NCBI GenBank assembly: GCA_003635255.1
Contig: PYJC01000109.1
Location: 1-35,456, forward strand
Reading direction: 5' to 3'
DNA length: 35,456 bases
DNA from: Candidatus Poribacteria bacterium
GTDB lineage: Bacteria; Poribacteria; WGA-4E; WGA-3G
A program made the translations under genes and the position numbers. The notes below the pieces were generated by a model. The model saw only the letters and a list, made by a program, of their open reading frames with translations, was not told the origin of the DNA and did not search any database. Shown here piece by piece: positions 17,201-25,044 of this stretch; position 1 is the first letter of the stretch; the number at the start of each line of letters is the position of its first letter.

Positions 17201-17235
17201 TGGCATTGTTGGATAATGTCCTTTACGGATTGCAT
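14212..17235 (-). CDS. Large unknown protein: cysteine-cluster, degenerate helicase-like core, winged-helix tail
   Basis: A 1007-residue protein, family not recognised. N-terminal region ~30-170 (HGKNPYHYIVYCARQHPLLL, GGSRLLRRQGTLNW, GIQVYTGTPSARDGANWHDI, LRFSCRVPDYLHPN) looks like a compact conserved domain. An acidic linker follows (~240-280). Residues 402-432 hold five cysteines (C402, C408, C423, C426, C432; core CPSCPVYDAC) followed by VSDIPNLFL, an arrangement reminiscent of the FeS cluster and following strand of XPD/DinG-type helicases. Later pieces resemble weakened helicase motifs: ISIINDSE (~476-483), QVVISSTSTR (~730), IVGTPYWPP (~795-803) and TQIVRIAGF (~850-858). There is no proper Walker A. 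Residues ~925-1007 look like a winged-helix DNA-binding domain (KTTSEIVEAIDGNPGAIKNE). Single gene flanked by AT-rich repeats and argG in the opposite direction; weak ribosome site. Possible nucleic-acid-binding or defence role, unproven. Confidence 0.7.
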   Translation of the reverse strand: MQSVKDIIQQCHDQRRKDLQQRETIVSPTLHGKNPYHYIVYCARQHPLLLHDLEQADISFMPIGQAPFDQGPAYCGGSRLLRRQGTLNWEPRRWFSSWGIQVYTGTPSARDGANWHDIEFTYRAIRDAPDAVVTCVDALVNAVMNPLLTLLKDGGLRFSCRVPDYLHPNTTDAKEYIHKHLPDIDHHRDRDVYVKIIGDKGYTRWDARYEILTGSLSNPPIISKDVLFAFLDVLRELLHEPAPASELDLTDEALVDTQDFDDFDVIESLETEQVVNESLLAVQRGELSPIGIKRPRPLLEKVKHTAVEDERHLSEREAHILGIITGSMSTEKKREIEATFLDTAPIWINANTTHDADDAERYYEEQGVSVGRWKPRNYRWEQAEWIPITERMQNPFARGNVCEDAKRCDALAQKGGDPHRSICPSCPVYDACQARGYLSQFETLKEKQVIVSDIPNLFLDRRYAALVDALIVPDRISIINDSESQLMKLFSEHHLSTEILEGWLIHWSSAALGQFAKTLLNAIRITDSQHGDIAKRIRTVVQAFERLENSIVQQMCQVNCTDKAGNTIAIDTDSAILLGALDISTLKNIEKLPNVYRDSEWTLWHQLKTFFAYYTRDMDAPMFVDDGILRFWLPPRIHQKIQKLVFISPAFSEDGFKKVFPEETVSVRRVEPQETSLSGNKVFQLRSAPHISYAIANYEVKWDVFSLSEIARRFFRGIYQEMKQHPDRNQVVISSTSTRLMLKNVFDKIVSYHDLIKNTPAHPEDLRTHFEAADVYYDRINVLQSIFEAADVVWIVGTPYWPPKFIWEQAKILFGNQAEPLNYNLTMNPYQFEDERIQELYEQNAIGTLTQIVRIAGFNKASGKTLILNTPLRIPSVTDAPETELFDWEDFELAGGLNELSETIRIREKYEVEYASMDASWNRKRVEYLLGVSKAQANRILMRLRGGKLERTPFHVQIFELLSDGQKTTSEIVEAIDGNPGAIKNELTHLVEAGEIVRIQRGVYTLA

Positions 17236-17551
17236 GTAGAAAGAGTTTCCATGGAAAGTGGACGTTATCAGTTTTTAGGAACCTTAGAAACAATTTGAGA
17301 GCGTCTTTTGGAAATTGTGAACCTAACGCCATTTATAAAAAATCGAAGGGAGAAAGGTCTTGCTCCGTTTCCACCCTTCAGATTTTTGCACTGGATGGCG
17401 CAGCTGCCGTTGTCCCTTTGAACTATTATGCTATAAATGGGATAAATTGTCAAATATATCTTTATTGGATCTCTCAATATTGATTTGCAAGCTGCCACAA
17501 AAAGTGATATAATTCCGTCATAATTAAAATACAATACCTTGGAGATTGCTT
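17236..17551. other. Gene-free interval between the 1007-residue gene and argG, with a long hairpin
   Basis: No credible gene is present. The main feature is a stem of AAAATC-GAAGGG (17339-17350) with CCCTTC-(A)-GATTTT (17374-17386), 12 bp with a single bulged A and a 23-nt loop. Reading either way it is followed by T-rich DNA, so it can act as a bidirectional terminator between the divergently read neighbours; on the minus strand it would also sit upstream of the 1007-residue gene. The argG promoter occupies 17485-17513. Confidence 0.5.
17485..17513 (+). promoter_or_regulatory. argG promoter
   Basis: TTGCAA (17485-17490), 17-bp spacer, TATAAT (17508-17513). Transcription would start near 17520, about 30 nt before the TTG start codon. 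No arginine-operator-like palindrome was recognised. Confidence 0.7.
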
Positions 17552-18790
17552 TTGAACATTGATACATTAAAAGGAAAGACGATAGGTGCTGCTGTTTCAG
17601 GTGGCTTGGATAGTTGCACCATTACCAAGTGGTTGGTTGATAATGGGGTCAAGGTTGTTTGCTTTACGGCGGATCTTGGCCAACCCGACGAACGGGACGT
17701 TTCCGAAATCCGGGAACGGATGTTAGCATGCGGTGCCGAAGACGCTGTTATTGTAGACGCGAAGGACGCACTCGCGGAAGATGGTATCCGACTCATCCAG
17801 TGCCAAGCGATGTATGAGGGTGGTTATTGGAATACGACGGGCATCGCGCGACACGTCACGGTGAGAGCACTCCTGCCAGAGATGGAGAAACGGGGTATTT
17901 CCATCTTAACACACGGCGCAACCGGTAGAGGCAACGACCAGGTCCGGTTCCAACTTGCTACCAATATGCTCAATCCCCACTTTTCTGTCTACGCCCCGTG
18001 GCGGGATCCGGCGTTCCTCAAAAATTTTGGTGGTAGGAAAGAGATGATAGACTTCTGCCAGGCACACAACCTGCCGATTACTGCAACACACGAGAAGCCT
18101 TACTCAACTGATGCAAACCTCCTTGGACTTACGCATGAAGCCGGACGGCTCGAATCGCTGAAGACTCCTGCAGGGTTTATCAACCCCGGTATGGGGGTCC
18201 ATCCACAAGACGCACCTGATGATGTCGAACACTTTACGGTTACTTTTACGCGGGGAACACCTGTTGAAGTTAACGGAAGTCCTGTTACAGCACTTCAGAG
18301 CCTGTTGGAAGCAAACCGTATCGGTGGACGGAACAGTATCGGTATCGGTATTCATACCGTTGAGAACCGGTTTGTTGGAATTAAAAGTCGTGGCGTTTAT
18401 GAATCGCCGGGGATGGAATTGCTTGGGAAGTGTTATGAGTATCTGCTCCAACTGATTTTAGACAGACGTGCGCGTCGTCACTTCGATAGCGTCGCGCCAA
18501 CAATCGCTGAACAGATTTATCAGGGTTACTGGTTTGATGCAGCTACGCAGGCGTTGTTGTCTTCTATTCAGCCATTAACCGACTTGGCGAGTGGGACGAT
18601 TACAGTAGCACTCTATAAAGGGAATGTGGCATTTTATGCTGCGGGTGGCGCACCGCATTCGCTCTATTCGGAGGAGACGGCATCTATGGAGGCGATCGGT
18701 GACTTTGATCATGCGGATTCGGAAGGATTTTTAGCGGTACTCGGCGTTGGTGCGCGTGCATCGGCTGTTGCTGGACAGACACAGGAGTAA
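17552..18790 (+). CDS. argG: Argininosuccinate synthase
   Basis: A 412-residue enzyme joining citrulline and aspartate with ATP to form argininosuccinate, the penultimate step of arginine synthesis. The ATP-pyrophosphatase loop reads SGGLDSC near the N-terminus. Other family segments are GNDQVRFQLATNML, HEKPYSTDANLLGLTHEAGRLE, RNSIGIGIHTVENRFVGIKSRGVYESPG and a long C-terminal tail. The start is the TTG at 17552, 7 nt after GGAG (17541-17544); the TTG at 17546 is too close to that site. It is monocistronic, with its own promoter, and converges on the MoxR gene with only 3 bp between stop codons. No other arginine gene is in the window. Confidence 0.93.
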   Translation: MNIDTLKGKTIGAAVSGGLDSCTITKWLVDNGVKVVCFTADLGQPDERDVSEIRERMLACGAEDAVIVDAKDALAEDGIRLIQCQAMYEGGYWNTTGIARHVTVRALLPEMEKRGISILTHGATGRGNDQVRFQLATNMLNPHFSVYAPWRDPAFLKNFGGRKEMIDFCQAHNLPITATHEKPYSTDANLLGLTHEAGRLESLKTPAGFINPGMGVHPQDAPDDVEHFTVTFTRGTPVEVNGSPVTALQSLLEANRIGGRNSIGIGIHTVENRFVGIKSRGVYESPGMELLGKCYEYLLQLILDRRARRHFDSVAPTIAEQIYQGYWFDAATQALLSSIQPLTDLASGTITVALYKGNVAFYAAGGAPHSLYSEETASMEAIGDFDHADSEGFLAVLGVGARASAVAGQTQE

Positions 18791-18793
18791 CGT

Positions 18794-19786
18794 TTAAGGC
18801 ACTTCAAGCTTTGCGAACACCTGTTCGATAATGCTTTCGACATCACGTCCATCCGCCTCCGCCTCGTAACTAATAATTACCCGATGCCTTAGTACGTCCA
18901 TACCGACAGCATGGATATCTTCAGGTGTAACATAACCGCGCTCGGAAAGGAATGCTCTTGCCCTTGCAGCGAAAGCGAGAAAGATGGTTGCGCGTGGGGA
19001 GGCGCCGTATTCGATGAGTGTGCTGAGTTCGTCTAACTGATACGCTTCGGGTGTGCGCGTCGCACACACCAAATCGACAATATAATTCTCCAATTGTTCC
19101 GCCATATAGATGTTTCGGACGACTTCTCGAAACCGGATAATATCTTTTGGGGAAATCACGGATTGGATCGTGGCGATTTCCTCGGTTGTCATCCGTCGAA
19201 GGATTTGCAATTCCTCTGCGTGTGAAGGATAGTCGACCTTAATCTTTAGCATAAACCTATCCACTTGTGCTTCTGGGAGGGGATAGGTGCCTTCATGCTC
19301 AATGGGATTTTGGGTCGCTAAAACGAGAAACGGATCATCGAGTGAATAGGTTGTGCCGCCAATCGTTACCTGCCGTTCTTGCATCGCTTCAAGGAGCGCG
19401 CTTTGCACTTTGGCGGGTGCTCGGTTTATCTCATCTGCGAGAATGACGTTGGCGAAAATCGGTCCTTTTTTTGTGTAAAAATCGCCTTTCTGTTGGTCGT
19501 AGATGAGTGTACCGATAAGGTCTGCTGGGAGCAGGTCGGGGGTAAACTGGAGGCGATTGAAAGAAGCGTCAATTGTCTGAGCAAGTGCACTGACGGCGGT
19601 TGTTTTTGCGAGTCCGGGTACGCCTTCGAGTAGAATATGTCCGTTGCAGAGCAACCCGATAATCAACCCCTCTAATAACGCTGTCTGACCGACAATAACT
19701 TTCCCTGTCTCTGTGAGTATCTGCTGAACTAACCCGCTATCTGCTTGGATGCGAGCGTTCATGGCTTCTAAGTCGTAGTTTTGCAA
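18794..19786 (-). CDS. MoxR-family AAA+ ATPase
   Basis: A 330-residue ATPase with Walker A GVPGLAKT (about 55-62), Walker B VILADE (114-119) followed by NRAP, sensor-1 region LVLATQNPIEHEGTYPLPEAQVDRF, arginine-finger region, and the C-terminal AAA lid with the MoxR-typical EYGASPRATIFL. MoxR proteins act as chaperones working with VWA-domain partners to activate or assemble protein complexes; a VWA membrane protein is three loci upstream on the same strand (21475-23874), although the usual DUF58 gene is absent. Start: TTG at 19786 with AGG about 11 nt upstream; the ATG at 19762 is an alternative with no ribosome site. Confidence 0.9.
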   Translation of the reverse strand: MQNYDLEAMNARIQADSGLVQQILTETGKVIVGQTALLEGLIIGLLCNGHILLEGVPGLAKTTAVSALAQTIDASFNRLQFTPDLLPADLIGTLIYDQQKGDFYTKKGPIFANVILADEINRAPAKVQSALLEAMQERQVTIGGTTYSLDDPFLVLATQNPIEHEGTYPLPEAQVDRFMLKIKVDYPSHAEELQILRRMTTEEIATIQSVISPKDIIRFREVVRNIYMAEQLENYIVDLVCATRTPEAYQLDELSTLIEYGASPRATIFLAFAARARAFLSERGYVTPEDIHAVGMDVLRHRVIISYEAEADGRDVESIIEQVFAKLEVP

Positions 19787-19787
19787 T

Positions 19788-19950
19788 TTTTAATTTACCT
19801 TGCGGGAGAACAGCGTAAATTTGGGTGCGTGACGTGCCTTCCTTAAATCCGCCTGCGCCGTTGTTGCAGGCTGCCATTTTGGTATTGCCAAACATGCGAT
19901 CCTGTTTTAATTTATCTTACGGGAGAATAGCATGAATTTGGGTGGCTGAC
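19788..19950. repeat. Duplicated 46-bp leader sequence upstream of moxR
   Basis: TTTTAATTTACCTTGCGGGA... (19788-19833) is repeated at 19905-19950 with 39 of 46 positions identical, separated by 71 bp. The copy nearest the gene contains the moxR ribosome-binding region, so the duplicated unit is the moxR leader itself. Between the copies is a GCCTGC/GCAGGC inverted repeat. Duplicate operator or a leader copied by a repeat element are both possible. Confidence 0.6.
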
Positions 19951-19956
19951 TGCTAT

Positions 19957-21315
19957 TTAAGTGAAAAAAGGTTGTGTTTCGCCTTCCTGAAAGGACTGTT
20001 CGAGCCAAGGATCCTTAGTTTTCTGCCGAAATTCGATGACTTTTCGGCGCATCTCGTTGGCGATGTCTTGTAACGCTGGTACGTCAATGAGGTTCTGCGA
20101 CTCTGCTGGATCGTTCTGGATATCAAACAACGCCTCGCGGCTTTGTTGTAAAAAATCGGTACGCTGGCGTTCTCCGAGTTGCTGGACATTGTCGTCCCGT
20201 ACGGCTGTCCATGAAATCGAGCGGAATAAATCGCTTGGAAGCGGTGTCTCCAGTTGGTACGCCAGATTGCGGACGTATTTATACCGTCTGCCACGTAAGA
20301 CGCGATATGGATAGTAGTTCGTCACCTCATGGAAACAGTGCGAAAAGTAGGTTTCTTCCCATTCACCGTTGCCTGGATGTGCGCTATCATCTTCAAGGAT
20401 AGAAAGAATTGACCTACCCGGCAGTGCGTCTTCTCCATCGGGGTGTGGAACGCCACACCAGTCTAACATCGTTGGGCAGAAATCTACCCAGTTGACGAGT
20501 GCCTGATTGTGGAAGCCGCGTTTCTGTTGTGTAGGGCTGGCGATGAGGAGTGGACAGTGGTGTCCGCTATCAAAGCTTGATGCTTTCGCGCCGGGGAACG
20601 GCATGGCGTGGTCGGTTGTAACAAAAACGAGGGTTTCGTCTGCGCGTCCAGAAGCGTTAAGTGCGTCTAAAACTGCACCGACGACGGCATCCCACCGTGA
20701 AACGCTTTCGTAGTAATCTGCAAGGTCTTCTCGGACGGCGGGTACGTCTGGTAGGAAATTCGGGACAATGATTTCATCGGGTGTGTAGGAACCGGGTTCA
20801 ATACCTGCGGGTGTCTGATCGTTTCCGAATCCCTTGCCTGCGCGGTGCGGATGCGTACTGCCGATATGGAGATAAAATGGTGTATCTGTATGCTCGTTGA
20901 GGAATTGTGTGACCTTCGCAGCCATTTCTGCGGGACTTCGAGCGTTAACTCTCGGTTCAAAATCGAACGGATAGACGCTCTCAGGTTCAACGTGTTTTTT
21001 TCCGATACATGCTGTCGCGAATCCGTGTGCCTTCAAAATCTTTGGTACGGATTGCATGTATTCGTGCGTGCGAAATCCATGAATTCCGTGGCAGTGTCCG
21101 TATTGTCCGTGTGTGTGGCTATGTTGACCGGTGAGGATACACGCACGACTTACGGCGCACGAAGGACTTGTACAAAATGCGTGGTCAAAGACGACACCGC
21201 GTTCGGCAAAGGCATCAATGTGTGGTGTTCGGATAATGTCATTTCCGTAACACTTTGCGATCCGGCTCCAATCGTCAGCGATGACGAACATTACGTTTTT
21301 GTAAGAATTGTTCAT
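19957..21315 (-). CDS. Sulfatase, N-sulfoglucosamine sulfohydrolase (SGSH)-like
   Basis: A 452-residue type I sulfatase-like hydrolase. Metal-site residues are DD at 14-15 (FVIADDWS) and a TTDHAMPFP segment near the middle; the modified-residue motif is C53-A-V-S-R57 followed by ACILTGQ. GKKHVEPESVYPFDF and VREDLADYYESVSRWD match the SGSH (heparan N-sulfatase) subgroup rather than aryl- or choline-sulfatases. Position +2 of the motif is Val where CxPSR or CxASR is usual, so formylglycine formation should be checked. No signal peptide is evident. Start ATG at 21315 has AAGGA 6 nt upstream. It lies directly behind an Uma2 remnant and before the MoxR gene. The substrate could be a sulfated or sulfamidated sugar, by inference from the family. 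Confidence 0.88.
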   Translation of the reverse strand: MNNSYKNVMFVIADDWSRIAKCYGNDIIRTPHIDAFAERGVVFDHAFCTSPSCAVSRACILTGQHSHTHGQYGHCHGIHGFRTHEYMQSVPKILKAHGFATACIGKKHVEPESVYPFDFEPRVNARSPAEMAAKVTQFLNEHTDTPFYLHIGSTHPHRAGKGFGNDQTPAGIEPGSYTPDEIIVPNFLPDVPAVREDLADYYESVSRWDAVVGAVLDALNASGRADETLVFVTTDHAMPFPGAKASSFDSGHHCPLLIASPTQQKRGFHNQALVNWVDFCPTMLDWCGVPHPDGEDALPGRSILSILEDDSAHPGNGEWEETYFSHCFHEVTNYYPYRVLRGRRYKYVRNLAYQLETPLPSDLFRSISWTAVRDDNVQQLGERQRTDFLQQSREALFDIQNDPAESQNLIDVPALQDIANEMRRKVIEFRQKTKDPWLEQSFQEGETQPFFT

Positions 21316-21340
21316 GGTTTTCCTTATTTAGGGCACAATT

Positions 21341-21451
21341 GACGTATTCATATCCGTCTATATCATTCTCAAGAAATTCTGCCAATGTCATGGAGACTTC
21401 TTCCGGTGCGCGCGTCCCTTGTGCGACTTCATGGAGTTCTTGTTGTGTCAT
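21341..21451 (-). pseudogene. N-terminal remnant of a Uma2-family endonuclease gene
   Basis: From the ATG at 21451 the frame reads MTQQELHEVAQGTRAPEEVS then MTLAEFLENDIDGYEYV, which is the typical opening of Uma2-type (PD-(D/E)XK) proteins: an alpha-helical lead, MT-x-EEF, and the GYEYV strand. Directly after that strand homology ends and the frame runs on into the leader and start of the sulfatase. The catalytic domain is absent. It is best read as the 5' stub of a deleted gene, whose promoter or ribosome site may now feed the sulfatase. Confidence 0.5.
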
Positions 21452-21474
21452 ATTTTCATTCTTTTTTTCATGTT

Positions 21475-23874
21475 TTATACCAAGCCACCGCGCTTTCTTA
21501 GGAACCATTCGAATCCGAGGAGTGCGATCACAGCACCAAAAATGAGAGGGATATCCCAAATGTCGACATCCGTAATTTTTGATGTTGCACTTTCGACGAG
21601 TGGGATCTGATTTACGAGTTGGGCTGCCTCTTCCATATCGTAGTACTTCCCGCCACTCCCTTCAGCGAGCGTTTTAAGAAGAGCGACGTTAAGTTCAGCA
21701 TTACTGAATTCGGCGTAAGATGCTTTCACTTCAAAAAGGGTCTGTTGTTCGCCGAGGTTTTCGCTATTGAGGGTGCCGGTTGCAGTGACGGTATATTCGC
21801 CGTATTGATTCGGAATGAAACGCGCCGTGTAGAGTCCATCTTTACCGAGGACCTGTTCAAGTTTTAATTCTTTGCGTTTTCCGGCTTCGTCAACGACGAT
21901 GGCACGGATTTTTGCGTTGTTAGTCAATTGGAATTGCTGGTCTGTAGCGGTAACTTCAATCACAACAGGTTCTTTCAATGCATAAGCCGTCTTCGCTATA
22001 TCAAGTTTAATGTGTTCCTTGGGGGCGGTTGTTAACCATCTGGCAACCTGTCGCCAAAACCGTTCGGGGCTATCTGCTTGTTGCCAGGAGCGTTGATTAC
22101 CATTTTCATGAGAGGGTATCGTTTGCCACCGTCGCGAAGTATGTGGCGTAAATACCATGACGCGTCCTGCGTTGTAATTATGTATTGCGATGAGGATCCG
22201 ATTCCCGAATTCGTTTCGGTCAGTTGGATGTTCTGCTAAAACCAGTGCTCCTGCTTTTGCTCGTTTGACTTTACTATACCCCTTCAACGCAGGCAGGATC
22301 TTCCAACGTTCTATATTTTCGGTGGATGTATCAGCCAACGCCATCAAATTTTCGACCTTCCCTTCAGGTGTTAGTTGCAATTTATACCCTGTATTTTGGG
22401 TGGACCTGATGCGTTGCCTGGGTGCTAACGGTGCTGGTGCGGATCCGAGTTCCAATTCTACTGGAAGGCACTGTGCTATCGGTGTGTTGATGTAGGACCC
22501 AGCGAGTTCGTGGTTACCCAAGGAGTTTGAACCCCCTAACATAAGCAATCCACCCCCTCGGGTTCGTATGAATTCAAGAGTGTTCTCAAGCTGCGCGGGC
22601 GTAAATTCGGAGGCATCCACGTTCCCTAAAATGATAGCGTCAAAGTCAAAAAGTATTTCCTTGTCATCTGGATAGAAATCAAAGTCGTGCGATGTTGCTG
22701 TGCGCGTACCGAGATAATGCCTTTCCCCACGGGCGAAACTGGTCAAAATCCGATCGGTTAATTGGATGTTGGGGTCTTTTTTCAGTGTCCGTTTTATAAA
22801 GCCAAATTCAGCGCGCGGTTTGCCATCAACGAACAGGATTTTCACACGTTTGGTAGGTGCGACCTTCAGTAAAAATGTTTTTGTGTTGTTTTGTGGTACG
22901 GCTTCCGGTTCACCTAATTCGGCGTGCACTTCAAATTTTTGGGTGCCGGCTTGGCGAGGGGTAAATTTCAGCAGCACACGTTTTGTTTTCACATCAAGGG
23001 CTGCGTCTGTTCCACCAATTTGGGGTATCCAAGAGGTTCCTTCGTCCAAGTCAACGGACTCACTTTTTAGGGTCCGCACATCGTTCCTTAATTGAAGGTT
23101 AACTTTTTTCCCGTTAAATCCTTTCCGTTTGACGGTCGCCCATATTTCGACAGGAAAATCTTCTTCTGCCGTGCGGGGAACATCCAATTTGACGATTTCA
23201 AGGTCTGGGTTACCTGTTTCTGAACCGACTCCGACGGTGTGGATAGGCAGTTTCTGTTCTCGAATTTGCATTGCGAACTTCGTGATGTCAGTGCCGCTTC
23301 TGTCCGCGCCATCTGTCAAAACAACGGCACCGGAAAGAGGAATTCCCTGCAAATCATCAAGTGCTTCATTTAACGCCTGCGGAATGTCCGTATTTTCGCC
23401 TTTTGCGCTTGTGAGTGGTTGGCTGGAAATGCGTTTTGCTGTAGTGTCAAACGCGAAAAATCGGACTTTGAATTTGGCGTTCAATTTTTCAAGGAGACCT
23501 TCCTCTTCGGCGAAGAGCAGCGTATTGACGCGCTGCAATCGTGTCTCTGAATCGGGAGCATCTGTAATTTGCATGCTCTTGGACTGGTCAACCATTACCA
23601 ATAGGTAGGAGTCGTCTGGATTCGTTTGGTAAATTGTGAGGAAGGGTTTGAGTAGGCAAAAGGCAAGCAGACATAGTACGATTGCACGTAGAAAAATGAG
23701 GAAACCGCGAAACCCGCGTTGAATGCGTCCTTGTGTGCGCCGATATGCCCATATCGTAGCGGCAACAAGTGCGACAAGTAGAACGACAATTAGAAGCCCC
23801 GGCAACGGCACCCCAAACGAGAAATTACCTTCTCGAAAAACATCAATGGGATACTTCATTATTTGTTCAAACAT
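21475..23874 (-). CDS. Membrane VWA-domain / glutamine-amidotransferase-like protein
   Basis: A 799-residue membrane protein. Two N-terminal transmembrane helices (about 22-44 and 57-80) are followed by a VWA domain with an intact MIDAS site D96-Q-S98-K-S100 and VVLTDGADRSG, then a beta-rich segment, a class I glutamine-amidotransferase-like domain (ILFVDGKPRAEFGFIKRTLK ... RGGGLLMLGGSNSLG, PF07090-like, with no catalytic Cys evident), a further beta-sandwich, and a C-terminal helix (~775-792) ending in RKRGG. This is the layout of BatA/B-associated large membrane proteins that work with MoxR ATPases. AAAGGAG lies 12 nt upstream of the ATG at 23874; an ATG at 23859 is an alternative. Gene order suggests operation with the MoxR gene further down the same strand. 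Confidence 0.85.
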   Translation of the reverse strand: MFEQIMKYPIDVFREGNFSFGVPLPGLLIVVLLVALVAATIWAYRRTQGRIQRGFRGFLIFLRAIVLCLLAFCLLKPFLTIYQTNPDDSYLLVMVDQSKSMQITDAPDSETRLQRVNTLLFAEEEGLLEKLNAKFKVRFFAFDTTAKRISSQPLTSAKGENTDIPQALNEALDDLQGIPLSGAVVLTDGADRSGTDITKFAMQIREQKLPIHTVGVGSETGNPDLEIVKLDVPRTAEEDFPVEIWATVKRKGFNGKKVNLQLRNDVRTLKSESVDLDEGTSWIPQIGGTDAALDVKTKRVLLKFTPRQAGTQKFEVHAELGEPEAVPQNNTKTFLLKVAPTKRVKILFVDGKPRAEFGFIKRTLKKDPNIQLTDRILTSFARGERHYLGTRTATSHDFDFYPDDKEILFDFDAIILGNVDASEFTPAQLENTLEFIRTRGGGLLMLGGSNSLGNHELAGSYINTPIAQCLPVELELGSAPAPLAPRQRIRSTQNTGYKLQLTPEGKVENLMALADTSTENIERWKILPALKGYSKVKRAKAGALVLAEHPTDRNEFGNRILIAIHNYNAGRVMVFTPHTSRRWQTIPSHENGNQRSWQQADSPERFWRQVARWLTTAPKEHIKLDIAKTAYALKEPVVIEVTATDQQFQLTNNAKIRAIVVDEAGKRKELKLEQVLGKDGLYTARFIPNQYGEYTVTATGTLNSENLGEQQTLFEVKASYAEFSNAELNVALLKTLAEGSGGKYYDMEEAAQLVNQIPLVESATSKITDVDIWDIPLIFGAVIALLGFEWFLRKRGGLV

Positions 23875-24016
23875 CGTTAATATTGGGCTCCTTTACCAAT
23901 TGACTTTATGGGTTAATCAGATATTTGATAAACTGGGGACGTTATCCAACCTTCGCTTGGTACCAAAGGACAGCCGGTCTCCTTAATATATCCAAATTAA
24001 TCAGTTTCCAGTATCA

Positions 24017-24028
24017 GTTGTATACAAC
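24017..24028. promoter_or_regulatory. Perfect 12-bp palindrome upstream of the VWA gene
   Basis: GTTGTATACAAC is self-complementary and lies about 145 bp upstream of the VWA-gene ATG and 33 bp past the stop of the preceding oxidoreductase. It could be an operator. A small AGTCTA/TAGACT hairpin (24044-24060) adjoins the preceding stop codon but lacks a T-run on the minus strand. Confidence 0.3.
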
Positions 24029-24060
24029 CAGCGATTGACAGCGAGTCTATTTTTTAGACT

Positions 24061-25044
24061 TTATGCTGAGGGTTTTAAGCGTTGACCTGTGCGTGCGGAT
24101 TCGTGCAATGCATCAATGGTTCGCATATTTCCGAGTGCGTCCGATATTGGTAATCGGGTCGGCGTGCTGTTTTCCACTGCGTGACAGAGATCCAAGATTT
24201 CAGCGGCGTAAGGATTTACGCCACTAACGCTAAAGGTTTCACCGTTTATAATAAAGTGTGCCTCGCCTTCCGAGTTGCCCCACGCGCTTTGAACAAAGAG
24301 CGTGCCATCGGTGCCAGCGACTTCATAAGATTCACGCCACGTCCAACCGAAACTGCAATCTAATTGTCCGGTAATGCCGTCACCAAAATCTAAAGTTCCG
24401 ATCAATGTTTCCCAGACGTTGTTAATCGGCTCAAATTTACCTGTTGCCCAGACGGACTGTGGTTCTCGTCCGACGAGATAACGGATGATGTTGATGCAGT
24501 AGCAGCCTAAATCCATGACAGCACCGCCCCCGAGGTCGCCTCTCAATCGCCAATTTTGACGATCTGTGAGTCCAGTCGAGAAAGTAGAACGTGCGTAGCG
24601 TACTTCCCCGATCGCGCCTTCCTCAATCTTCTGTTTCACGGCGAGTGTCAGCGGGTGGTGACGATACATGAACGCTTCCATCAGTAAGATATTGGCGTTC
24701 TCTGTAACTTGAATCATCTGTTCCAACTGCGTGGTGTTAACAGCGATTGGCTTTTCAACAAGAATGCCTTTGACATTACACCGTACTGCCTCCAGCACAT
24801 TTTTAAGATGGCTTGAGGGCCACGTAGCAACTACCAGAATTTCTGGTTCCTGTTTCTCCAACATCTGTCGGAGATCGTTGTAAGTATTCTGGACGTTATA
24901 TTCGGTAGCAAAACGCTTAAGCGATTCAAATTTCTCGTCGCACGCACCTACGATTTCAATTTCCGATAGATCGCGCCATGCGTTACCGTGTGCGTGAGAT
25001 ATACCACCGCATCCGACAATCGCTACTCGGTATTTTTTTGTCAT
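24061..25044 (-). CDS. Gfo/Idh/MocA-family NAD(P)-dependent oxidoreductase (1)
   Basis: A 327-residue enzyme with the Rossmann motif VGCGGISHAHG at the N-terminus, VACDE-like strand end, the family motif VEKPIAV, and MEAFMYRHHP, the signature of the dihydrodiol-dehydrogenase/glucose-fructose-oxidoreductase branch. GGGAVMDLGCYCINIIR carries the substrate-pocket Asp/His-type positions. These enzymes oxidise or reduce a sugar or sugar-derived hydroxyl with NAD(P). Last gene of the four-gene cluster beginning at 28401. No clear Shine-Dalgarno before the ATG at 25044. Substrate unknown. Confidence 0.87.
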   Translation of the reverse strand: MTKKYRVAIVGCGGISHAHGNAWRDLSEIEIVGACDEKFESLKRFATEYNVQNTYNDLRQMLEKQEPEILVVATWPSSHLKNVLEAVRCNVKGILVEKPIAVNTTQLEQMIQVTENANILLMEAFMYRHHPLTLAVKQKIEEGAIGEVRYARSTFSTGLTDRQNWRLRGDLGGGAVMDLGCYCINIIRYLVGREPQSVWATGKFEPINNVWETLIGTLDFGDGITGQLDCSFGWTWRESYEVAGTDGTLFVQSAWGNSEGEAHFIINGETFSVSGVNPYAAEILDLCHAVENSTPTRLPISDALGNMRTIDALHESARTGQRLKPSA

